Origin: Nostoc sp. TCL240-02
GTDB lineage: Bacteria; Cyanobacteriota; Cyanobacteriia; Cyanobacteriales; Nostocaceae
DNA: 64,000 bases
Assembly (NCBI RefSeq): GCF_013343235.1
Contig: NZ_CP040094.1
Span: forward strand, 6,133,001-6,197,000
Reading direction: 5' to 3'
The notes below the pieces were generated by a model. It searched no databases. It was not told where the DNA came from and saw only the letters and a program-made list of their open reading frames with translations. Of this stretch, positions 56,958 to 64,000 are shown piece by piece (the first letter of the stretch is position 1; each line of letters starts with the position of its first letter). The position numbers and the translations under genes are program-made.

Positions 56958-57824
56958 TTAAGGCCTGGTTTCGATATCGTATAACTGGCAGAGGGTGAGG
57001 AGTTTTTGTTTGAGGCGATCGCGCACATTCTCAGGTAATATCACTACACAATCTGGCGCATACTGCATGACTTCGCGGCTAAACCAAAATGTACTAGATA
57101 CTCGCCTAATCACTCGTCGAACTTTTGGTTTATCTGGTAGCCATTCATGGATATCATCTTCTGGTTTAGCTTGATAAGCAAAAGCCAAATTTGCTAATAA
57201 GTGCATTTCTACTTTTATCTCATCCAAATTAGTACGCCACTCACCGGAAATTAAAGTCACCGCCGCATCCGTAATCCTGTCTAATCGTAAACTCCAGTTG
57301 TGAACCAGTTCTGGGATATCAAAATTTCCTTCTGTTTCCTCACACCAGCAATCAAGATATTGTCGCTTTTCGTGGGGTGCTACTTTGGCGTGGCGAACCG
57401 TAAAGTTTAATAAACGTCCAGTTGCATCTTGATAGGAAAGCTGAAAGGGCTGTTCTCGCAAGATGTAGCGGTCTATCTCTAAGCGCCAAGATGGGGGCAA
57501 ATTCTCTAAGAAACGTTCAATTTCGCCTCGCAACGGTAATGATAGTTCGCTGCGTTCCAGAAGTAAGTGTGCAATGATTTGGGCTTGTTCAATTTGCCCG
57601 ATATCTGTCAAAGCATTGATACATCTATGTAATGCCCTGATGCGTGGTTCTTTCCAATCGTTATTGTTGCCAATGAGTAACTTACGTTGAGCGATCGCTT
57701 TAATTAACTTCGAGATGTTAGGCTCCTCTCCCCACATCATACCGAATTCACGAGCGATCGCTTCTAGCTCGGCTTTATCATGTTCTGATATCGACAGTGT
57801 AATAGATTGACCTTTTCGACTCAT
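56958..57824 (-). CDS. WYL-domain regulator of the type I-D CRISPR-Cas operon
   Basis: A 288-residue protein divergent from cas3. Residues 1-50 (GQSITLSISEHDKAELEAIA, then ISKLIKAIAQRK) look like a ribbon-helix-helix DNA-binding head. The middle (about 120-215) has the strand pattern of a WYL domain, and the C-terminus, WFSREVMQYAPDCVVILPEN plus VRDRLKQKLL, is the WCX-type extension. It resembles the Synechocystis repressor Sll7009, which sits beside a type I-D locus and lowers crRNA levels (TIGR03985 family). No Shine-Dalgarno is seen; direct repeats overlap that position. Autorepression and control of cas3 are inferred from position. Confidence 0.85.
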   Translation of the reverse strand: MSRKGQSITLSISEHDKAELEAIAREFGMMWGEEPNISKLIKAIAQRKLLIGNNNDWKEPRIRALHRCINALTDIGQIEQAQIIAHLLLERSELSLPLRGEIERFLENLPPSWRLEIDRYILREQPFQLSYQDATGRLLNFTVRHAKVAPHEKRQYLDCWCEETEGNFDIPELVHNWSLRLDRITDAAVTLISGEWRTNLDEIKVEMHLLANLAFAYQAKPEDDIHEWLPDKPKVRRVIRRVSSTFWFSREVMQYAPDCVVILPENVRDRLKQKLLTLCQLYDIETRP

Positions 57825-57825
57825 A

Positions 57826-57850
57826 TTTTATACGGACACTTTTATACGGA
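57826..57850 (-). promoter_or_regulatory. Two direct TCCGTATAAAA repeats abutting the WYL start codon
   Basis: Read on the minus strand, TCCGTATAAAA occurs twice with a 14-bp period (plus-strand positions 57840-57850 and 57826-57836), ending one base before the ATG. A partial match (TGTCCGTA) lies at 57903-57910. The position suits an operator for an autoregulated protein, or a leaderless promoter -10 region; the two cannot be told apart here. Confidence 0.45.
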
Positions 57851-57926
57851 TATATCTTGGCAACTTCTATTTTGCATGGCATTATAGGGAATAACAACGA
57901 GTTACGGACAGTTTTTAAGCAAAGTG

Positions 57927-58066
57927 AAAAACTCGCACCATTGGTGCGAGAAATAGCCTGGAGATGTTTTATACCCATCTCAAAAACTGCAACCATTGGT
58001 TGCAGAAATTTCTAAGTGGTATTTCTTAGCACATATATAAAAACTGCCGCCATTGGTGGCAGAAAT
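57927..58066. repeat. Three spaced palindromic 28-bp units between the WYL regulator and cas3
   Basis: Units at 57927-57954, 57982-58009 and 58039-58066 follow AAAAACT-N4-CCATTGG-N4-AGAAAT. The N4 arms differ (CGCA/TGCG, GCAA/TTGC, GCCG/TGGC) but remain complementary, with one G-T pair in the third. Centre-to-centre spacing is 55 and 57 bp. On the minus strand every unit reads as a stem, a 3-base loop and AGTTTTT, like an intrinsic terminator. Smaller hairpins occupy the spacers (GAGATG/CATCTC at 57961-57981; CTAAG/CTTAG at 58012-58029). They could be operators, terminators in the regulator's leader, or tandem short RNAs. Confidence 0.85.
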
Positions 58067-58146
58067 TGATTAGATTTACTAAGTCTGTCATTCTTTTTGC
58101 ATAAAATTTCCGATAAACCAAGCATTTGTAGGGAATTATCAAGGAT
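58067..58146 (+). promoter_or_regulatory. Probable cas operon promoter and leader
   Basis: TTGCAT near 58097 and TAAAAT/GATAAA-type hexamers near 58102-58117 are possible promoter elements. AAGGA at 58141-58145 is the ribosome-binding site, close to the cas3 ATG. Exact elements are uncertain by eye. Confidence 0.35.
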
Positions 58147-60279
58147 ATGTCCGAAAATTACAGCATAAATCTCAAACCTGTTTATTCCCAAACCGTCCCT
58201 ACACCTGACGGGGTGAAATTACCTAAAGATTGGTCGCTTTCTTGGCATCAAGTGGAAACTTTGGAGGCATTGCGCGATCCAAATATTGATATAGTGTTCA
58301 ACACTGCCATAACTGGGGATGGTAAAAGCTTGGCTGCTTTTCTTCTGGCTATGACAGATGGTGTATCCACAATGGCAACTTACCCGACTAACGAGTTAGC
58401 GAGAGATCAGGAAAAGCAAGTACAAAAATATAAGGACGAATTTCAACCAAAGAAAAACCCACAGATTTATCGTCTGAATGCAGCTATTCTGGAAGATTTT
58501 ATCGAAACAAATAAATTACCAACTAAACAGTCTGGATTAACTAATCTTTCTAATCAAGCAGAAATTTTGCTGACTAATCCCGATATTTTTTACTATATTC
58601 ACGATTTTCGCTATCTTAGGCGTTTTAAAAAAGATGGTAAAACCAAGGGAGAAAACGCCAATAAGCTATTCAGTAAAATAGATGATAACTACAATTTGTT
58701 TATATTTGACGAGTTTCATGTATTTTCCTCGGCTCAAGTTGCAAGTATCTTCAATGCAATATTGTTAATTAAGCATACCGTCCCCGGTAAGAAATTTTTG
58801 TTTTTATCGGCAACACCAGATGATTTATTGCTAGACTTTTGTGATAAATCTGGCATTAATTATAAAGAAATTGATCCAGCCAAAAAAGAAAAATATTGTT
58901 TTTCAGAAAATGGCACTCAATGGCGGCAGATTAGTCAACCAATAACCTTATTTTTTCCGCAAACACTAGAAACTAATTTTTCATCTAGTTATGATTGGAT
59001 AATAGAAAATTCCGAATCAGTAATTTTAAAGTTTTTTCAAGATTATCCAGGCAGTAAAGGCGCAATTATTCTCAACTCAATTGCTGCGGTTAAGAAACTA
59101 GTTAAGCATTTTAAAAATATTTTTAAACCTTTAGACTTAGAGGTTAGAGAAAATACGGGTTTAACTGGTGAGACAGAAAAAGCTGAATCAGTTGCGAAAG
59201 CCGATTTACTTATAGGAACATCAACTATTGATGTAGGTGTGGATTTTAGAATTAATTTTTTGGTATTTGAAGGTGCTGATGCAGGTAATTTTATTCAACG
59301 CTTTGGCCGGATAGGCAGACATAAAGATTTTCACCCTCATCCTTATCATGCTTATACTTTGATTCCCAAATTTATTGTTCAAACATTATTCAAACCTGAT
59401 TCAGACTGTTTGCAAGATGGCAAAACTTACGACCGAGTAACCTTTACACAAGTTATTCGTTCAAGTTACCCATTTGTGAATGAATTTAAGCAATACCCTA
59501 AACGCTGGGGTGCTATTCAATCAGCTTGTGTTCATCAAGAATTAAGACGACTGACTCATCAATATCCCGATGCAGAGAAAAATTTTAAAGAGACTATTGA
59601 AAAAGCACTTGATGTAAATATTTGGACAAAATATGGACAAATTAATCAATGTTTACAAGAAAAGAAAAAGAAAGTCATTGATGAAGCACGAAGTTTTCGG
59701 GGAAGTAGTCAGTTAGATTGTGCAATTTATGATTCAACAAATCCAGAAGAACCAGAAAATGAACGTTTTAAAATTTATAACTTACCAGGTATTCTCAGCA
59801 ACTTTAAGTTTGAATGGATGGATAGAAAGGAATTTATACAACAAGCTGAAAAATCTAGAGTTACAACCACTCGTTTTCAAGAAGCTTTATGCTGTTTAAA
59901 ACTGACTGGCTACCGAGAAGTAAGAGAAGACTGGAAATTTTACTATTCAGAAGATATCAGCGAAATTGCCAAATCTGGTAAAGTACAGATTCTAAAAGGT
60001 TTAGAAATTCGCCAACCCCACGGTAGCGGAATTAATAAAATAAGTGATGCTGTATCAGGTAGGGGTTTAGTATGCTTTCTTTCAGATTGCGATCGCACTT
60101 ACCTCAGAGCAAAGTTAGGTTTACCTATCCACTTTCAAGCATACTCCTTAGCAGATAAATATAGTAGCGACGATAAGAAGTCACCACCGTACACTATAGC
60201 ATTTGGTAAATCTGCACTAATGCTGGAAACCTTACTTTGGTTTCGGAAGCCGAAAAAGGATGATGGCTGGATTTGTTAG
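58147..60279 (+). CDS. cas3: Type I-D CRISPR-associated helicase Cas3 (no HD domain)
   Basis: A 710-residue SF2 helicase of type I-D, which unwinds and translocates along target DNA after Cascade binding. Walker A: NTAITGDGKSLAAFLLA (TGDGKS at about 56-61); motif Ia YPTNELARDQ; DExH as FDEFH near 188; SAT as LSATPDD near 221; motif V TIDVGVDFR; motif VI IQRFGRIGRH at about 385-392. No HD nuclease residues are found at the N-terminus, as expected for type I-D, where the nuclease lies in Cas10d. The ATG has AAGGA just upstream. It leads the cas operon; a DUF433 gene follows after 33 bp. Confidence 0.95.
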   Translation: MSENYSINLKPVYSQTVPTPDGVKLPKDWSLSWHQVETLEALRDPNIDIVFNTAITGDGKSLAAFLLAMTDGVSTMATYPTNELARDQEKQVQKYKDEFQPKKNPQIYRLNAAILEDFIETNKLPTKQSGLTNLSNQAEILLTNPDIFYYIHDFRYLRRFKKDGKTKGENANKLFSKIDDNYNLFIFDEFHVFSSAQVASIFNAILLIKHTVPGKKFLFLSATPDDLLLDFCDKSGINYKEIDPAKKEKYCFSENGTQWRQISQPITLFFPQTLETNFSSSYDWIIENSESVILKFFQDYPGSKGAIILNSIAAVKKLVKHFKNIFKPLDLEVRENTGLTGETEKAESVAKADLLIGTSTIDVGVDFRINFLVFEGADAGNFIQRFGRIGRHKDFHPHPYHAYTLIPKFIVQTLFKPDSDCLQDGKTYDRVTFTQVIRSSYPFVNEFKQYPKRWGAIQSACVHQELRRLTHQYPDAEKNFKETIEKALDVNIWTKYGQINQCLQEKKKKVIDEARSFRGSSQLDCAIYDSTNPEEPENERFKIYNLPGILSNFKFEWMDRKEFIQQAEKSRVTTTRFQEALCCLKLTGYREVREDWKFYYSEDISEIAKSGKVQILKGLEIRQPHGSGINKISDAVSGRGLVCFLSDCDRTYLRAKLGLPIHFQAYSLADKYSSDDKKSPPYTIAFGKSALMLETLLWFRKPKKDDGWIC

Positions 60280-60312
60280 AAAGTTATATTACATCAAATT
60301 TTGGGAATACTA

Positions 60313-60549
60313 ATGCTTGAAGATGATTTGCTTACTCGAATTTCGATTGACCCAAACATTTGTTTTGGCAAACCCTGCATTCGCGGACATCGTATTTGGG
60401 TTTCTTTAATTTTAGATTTATTAGCTGGTGGAGAAAGTATTGAGAGCATTTTAGAGGCGTATATAGGTATAGAACGAGAAGATATTTTAGCGTGTATTGC
60501 ATTTGCTGCTAAGACAATTCAAGATTTATATAGTGACGATGGAGAATAG
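60313..60549 (+). CDS. DUF433 (VapB-like antitoxin) family protein inside the cas operon
   Basis: A 78-residue protein matching DUF433: RISIDPNICFGKPCIRGHRI, WVSLILDLLAGGESIESIL, EREDILACIAFAAKTI. Members often act as antitoxins paired with a PIN-like DUF5615 toxin. No such toxin is next to it here. A TTG at 60301 would add four residues. It starts 33 bp after cas3 and its stop is 2 bp before the first codon of cas10d, so it is almost certainly co-transcribed and perhaps translationally coupled with cas10d. Its role in the CRISPR locus is unknown. Confidence 0.85.
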   Translation: MLEDDLLTRISIDPNICFGKPCIRGHRIWVSLILDLLAGGESIESILEAYIGIEREDILACIAFAAKTIQDLYSDDGE

Positions 60550-60551
60550 AA

Positions 60552-63500
60552 ATGAGTATGAGTAACGTTGATGAATATCCTGAAATTCCAGACCTAGATA
60601 ACTATGAGGAAGACGAAAAAGATACTCCTATTAAGCGCGAACTTTTAACTATTAGCCTCTTTAAAAAAGCAATTAAAGAAGTACCAGAGAATAAGAGAGA
60701 TTCCATAATTATTAGTTTTTCTGAGAATGTGCTACCTAAACTAATTCATCAATTAGTGGGAGCAACTAGCTAAGGGAGGTCAATTTACAGAAGACCGTAG
60801 ATCCGAAGGTAAAAATGTTGAACGTAGTAAACATGATCAATCTTTATTATCTCATCTGCTTAATGGTCTGTTCCCTACCTACCGGATTATTCAGAAATTA
60901 AAGTCATCACAACTGGAAACTAATCCTGTTAAGCGTCAATGTGAAGAAAAGGAAACTCGTTTATTTGTAGCTGCGTATATTCTACATGACTTTGAAAAAT
61001 TCCCTGACTATCCAATTTGGTTGAAAGAAAATGACACAGATGATGTATTTAAAAACCGTGATTGGCGTAAAGACCCTGCAAAGAAATCAGATGCACCAAA
61101 TTTAAGACGTGGGTATGTAAAACAAAAAATTCAGGATTTTAGTTTAGATAGTTTTTTGGGTGAAGATTGGGAAAATTGTATCGATGATATTGTGTGGCTA
61201 AGTAGTAATGCTGGTGATGGAAGTGATGCTGATAGAGGTTTAGAAATTCGTGGTTTGCGTCCTAATTTAGATGGTCGAGTGCGGAATATTCTGCACAGAT
61301 TGTTAAAAATGTCTGATTTATTTGCTTCATTATTAAAGCATCCTCGTGATGTTGAAAGTGATGGCAGAAATGAAAAATTACCTGAGTTATTAAACGACTT
61401 AAGTAATGGTCAGTTAACATTTAGCTATCATGCATTATCAGACAATCGTGGTGTACTGACGAATATTATTAATAATGCTTTGATGGATGCACATTCTCAG
61501 CAATACTACACACAGTTATTGTATTTGCCAGATGGTGTAGTATACCTTGCCAGTAAAGATGCACCTGCAATTCATACTGCTGATATTCCCAATCAAGTTG
61601 TAGATAAAATTAAAACATTATGCAGTAAGCAGTTAACAAAGCGACAAACAGGTTTTAGTCGAGATGGTAAAGGTTTCAAGTTCGCTGATTACTACTGGTT
61701 ATTTTTCCGTGCTAATGAGTTAATGGAAGTCAGCATTAATGCAGCTATCAGTATACTGCCTGATACTAAATTAGCCTCATCTGGTAAGCGGAGTGAAAGT
61801 TTACAAACTTTTCAAACACAAGGAGAATTACCACAAAATATAGATGTTGTATTTGGTAATGAAATTCAAATTGATAGATTAGCTGAATTTGGAGATATTA
61901 TATGTCGAGGTATTTGGGGTAAATGGCAAGAACGCGCGAATGAATACCAAAAACAATTTCCTAAAGCTGAACGTAAAAATATTCCTGATTTAAATCTGAC
62001 TGAAAAACTAGCTGAATACTTAGGTTTGCTAGAGGAAATACCAGCTTTAAGACAAGTTCAATCTCTTAAGAAAACAGCAGGAGTTCCTTTAGATTGGTAT
62101 TATTTATCGGCTAAATATTACCATAAAAATCTAGGTAAAAATTTAGCGCAAAATATTGAGTTTATGGAAGGTATGGTTAACTATACTTCCAAGCTTATTG
62201 AGCCTATTTTAGAAGATTTTGCAATTCCTGACGGTTGGAGTGATTTACGCACTTATGTAAGTCGAGTTATTTCTTTACCAACAGGTGCAGTTGTTGAACC
62301 TAAGCCAGACCAATTTTTAATAGAAATAAGTAGGTATAACGCTGCAAAAGTTACAGGGAGAGGTAGAGAAAATGTTTGTGCTATATCTAGTTCTCCCTAC
62401 ACTGTAACGGAGCAAATGGAGTCAGCAACGTTATTTGCACCACAAGTTTACAGTAATCGCCAAATTTTATTTAATGCTCAAGCTGCAAAGCGGCAAATTT
62501 GCTCAATCTGGTCAATTGAAATCATGTTGAGGCAAATTTTGATGAGTAAAACTAATGCGACTGGTGCAGACTTTGAAGGTAGTAAATATCGCTATCTTTA
62601 TCTCTATCCTGCTTATTTCTTTACTCCAGAAACAAATAAGTTTTTGCAAAAAGCTTATAACGCTATATCTCAAACTCGATTTGATGCTGAACTTCGCAAA
62701 CATTTTATTTCCAAAGAACAAGTTGCAAATTTAACAATTAACAACTATCAACAAGTCGATGATTTGTTGATTAAGCAGGATATTTCACCAGAAGATGATA
62801 AGACATTTAAAATTAGCTATCCTGATGATGAAACATTAACTTTCTTCTTTATCGGTTTACCACCAGGAAGAGAACCAACAGATACAGAATCGTGGATAAT
62901 GCCAGCTTGGTTAGCATTTGCTTTACCGCTTGTTCTAGATGTGAAAGTCGTTGCATCAGAATCACCTGTACCACCTTTCATTAGTGGTGCTGATTTTGAA
63001 GAAACAGTTTTAATTGATGGAGAACATCAAGCAATTCGTTCTTTGATTCAAAAAGATAACTATCGTTTAGATAGCATTCTACCTCGTAGTTCAGAAAAGC
63101 GTGAATTTTCTCCCCTCAATACTCTCACTGCTGCTTATTCTATTCACTTGGAAGTTAACCGTAAAAAAGATGGCGATCCAGATTGGGGAAAATTAGCAGA
63201 TTTAGCACGGGATTTAGAAACTAGTCCTCTCTATGTCTTTCATTACCTGAATAAATGGTTGCGAAAGCAAGACAAAATTGATTCTGTATCTCTGGCGAAA
63301 GTTCGCCTATACTTGGATTTTTATCACTATTTTGAACCAAAAGGAAAAGCTGTGAATCAACTGCGTAAGTTAACAGAACTCTACCGTCGTTTTTATCGTT
63401 CTAAAAGTCAATATGCCAAAGCTAATGCCATTCTCAAACCAATTGATGAGGCTGCTGATGTAATTTTGAAAATTGATAAATCTATGGCTAGTGATACTGA

Positions 63501-63849
63501 ATCATTAATAGATGTGGTAGCGGCTCGTCTAGCCAAGTTGATGAATAATGTGCGACGGAGAGCGGCTGAAGGAAAACCAACATTAACTTTAATTGATGGT
63601 AAGTGGAAACCTGCCTTAACTTCTGAAGAAGAACGTCAAGCAGTTTATGAGTTTTCTAAGTATTTTGTAAAAGAAATATTTGAGGGAAGCTTTAAAAGCG
63701 ATCGCGCCCGTTTAGCAGGTACTCAACTCAATTTAATTAGAGATACTTGTGAATACCTTTATCGCCTAGCAGATGATGAAGAACGTAAAGCACGTCCACA
63801 AGAGGAACCTGATGATATTCCTGAATTAGAACTTGAAGCTTCAGTCTAA
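60552..63849 (+). CDS. cas10d: Type I-D large subunit Cas10d (Csc3), split by a one-base frameshift
   Basis: Two frames together spell a Cas10d of about 1098 residues. The first (60552-60773) gives MSMSNVDEYPEI..., SLFKKAIKEVPENKRDS and SFSENVLPKLIHQLVGATS, then TAA. One base further on, the second frame gives KGGQFTEDRRSEGKN and the HD nuclease motifs SKHDQSLLSHLLNG and YILHDFEKFPDY, continuing to TAA 63849. The second frame has no ATG, GTG or TTG between its upstream stop (60754) and the TTG at 61021, which lies beyond both HD motifs, so separate translation would lose the nuclease. The C-terminal part runs on undamaged to ELELEASV. Explanations: mutation, sequencing error or +1 frameshifting. 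Confidence 0.85.
60766..60783 (+). other. Frameshift site in cas10d
   Basis: The local sequence is ACTAGCTAAGGGAGGTCA. In frame one AGC is followed by the stop TAA; skipping one base gives AAG GGA GGT and rejoins the family pattern A-x-KGG. GGGAGG follows directly, a Shine-Dalgarno-like string without a usable start codon after it in the right frame. Confidence 0.7.
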
Positions 63850-63891
63850 TTTATTCTTTTTTTCAACTAATCCAATAGGAGCAATTAAACC

Positions 63892-64000
63892 ATGAAATTC
63901 TTGAAAACACTCGATTCTAAATTTTTCCACGATGTAATTCCTGCTAAACCAATGGGCAAATATGCTCATTTTATTACTATTCGTGTTACAGAATCTTACC
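63892..64000 (+). CDS. cas7d: Type I-D Cas7d (Csc2), N-terminal part (cut by window edge)
   Basis: The first 36 codons of the next operon gene: MKFLKTLDSKFFHDVIPAKP followed by MGKYAHFITIRVTESY. This agrees with the N-terminus of Csc2, the backbone protein that coats the crRNA in type I-D Cascade. AGGAG at 63877-63881 precedes the ATG at good spacing. It starts 42 bp after cas10d and runs off the window; csc1, cas6, cas4, cas1 and cas2 would be expected beyond. Confidence 0.85.
   Translation, partial: MKFLKTLDSKFFHDVIPAKPMGKYAHFITIRVTESY

Noticed and set aside
57778..57996. 72-codon minus-strand frame between the WYL regulator and cas3
   Set aside because: It overlaps the regulator's start and runs through the palindromic units; composition is not protein-like and no family is recognised.
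57927..58066. A short CRISPR array next to the cas genes
   Set aside because: The units are fully palindromic with variable arms, the 27-29-bp spacers hold their own hairpins, and the unit bears no likeness to the usual ~37-bp type I-D repeat ending in GAAAC. A CRISPR keeps its repeats constant.
61021..63849. cas10d starting at the TTG at 61021
   Set aside because: Both HD nuclease motifs lie upstream of that codon in the same open frame, and family-like sequence continues into the preceding frame, so this would be an artificial truncation.

Overview
The window looks like chromosome from a filamentous, probably heterocyst-forming cyanobacterium of the Nostoc/Anabaena type. The octamer GCGATCGC (HIP1) and the tag GCGATCGC-like variants recur throughout, inside and outside genes. 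Small GC-rich dispersed repeats, heptanucleotide tandem repeats and several MITE-like inverted repeats are of the kinds known from Nostoc. Genes such as a carotenoid desaturase (crtD-like), a sucrose-phosphate phosphatase, an Anabaena-type AGE epimerase, a DUF2808 protein and giant Ser/Thr-kinase/histidine-kinase hybrids fit the same group.

Layout. 1-5.1 kb: a partial Crp-type regulator and a long Hsp70/actin-like ATPase with a disordered N-terminal half. 5.5-15 kb: envelope polysaccharide genes (two initiating sugar transferases, gmd, fcl, a GT4 glycosyltransferase), mixed with an ABC permease, a catalase-like protein, 5-formyl-THF cyclo-ligase and a CSP41-like epimerase. 15.2-17.9 kb: two decayed transposase genes side by side. 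18-22.6 kb: SMP-30 lactonase, an Lhr-like helicase, DoxX and DUF2808 proteins. 22.6-25.9 kb: gene fragments (Uma2, IS110, DUF4114), a MITE with a TTA target duplication, and an unusual secreted protein. 26-46 kb: mostly housekeeping and metabolism (purD, ArsC/Spx-like, AGE epimerase, aspartoacylase, beta-propeller, two GT4 enzymes, Na+/H+ antiporter, saccharopine-dehydrogenase-like, crtD, bioF, ruvA, spp), with scattered MITEs and pseudogenes. 46.3-56.8 kb: two convergent giant signalling proteins and a receiver-domain fragment.

57-64 kb: the left part of a type I-D CRISPR-Cas operon. A divergent WYL-type regulator faces cas3 (helicase only), then a DUF433 antitoxin-like gene, cas10d (csc3) carrying the HD nuclease, and the start of cas7d (csc2), which runs off the window. 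Three things stand out here. (i) The regulator/cas3 intergenic region holds three 28-bp palindromic units whose arms differ but stay complementary; read toward the regulator each looks like a terminator hairpin with a T5 tract. (ii) cas10d is split by a single-base frameshift at an AGC-TAA site just ahead of its HD domain. (iii) A DUF433 gene with no adjacent toxin sits between cas3 and cas10d with a 2-nt gap. No CRISPR array is visible in the window.

Pseudogenes are frequent, and several keep one reading frame broken only by point nonsense codons (7.2-7.4 kb, 45.7-46.1 kb), which suggests recent decay.
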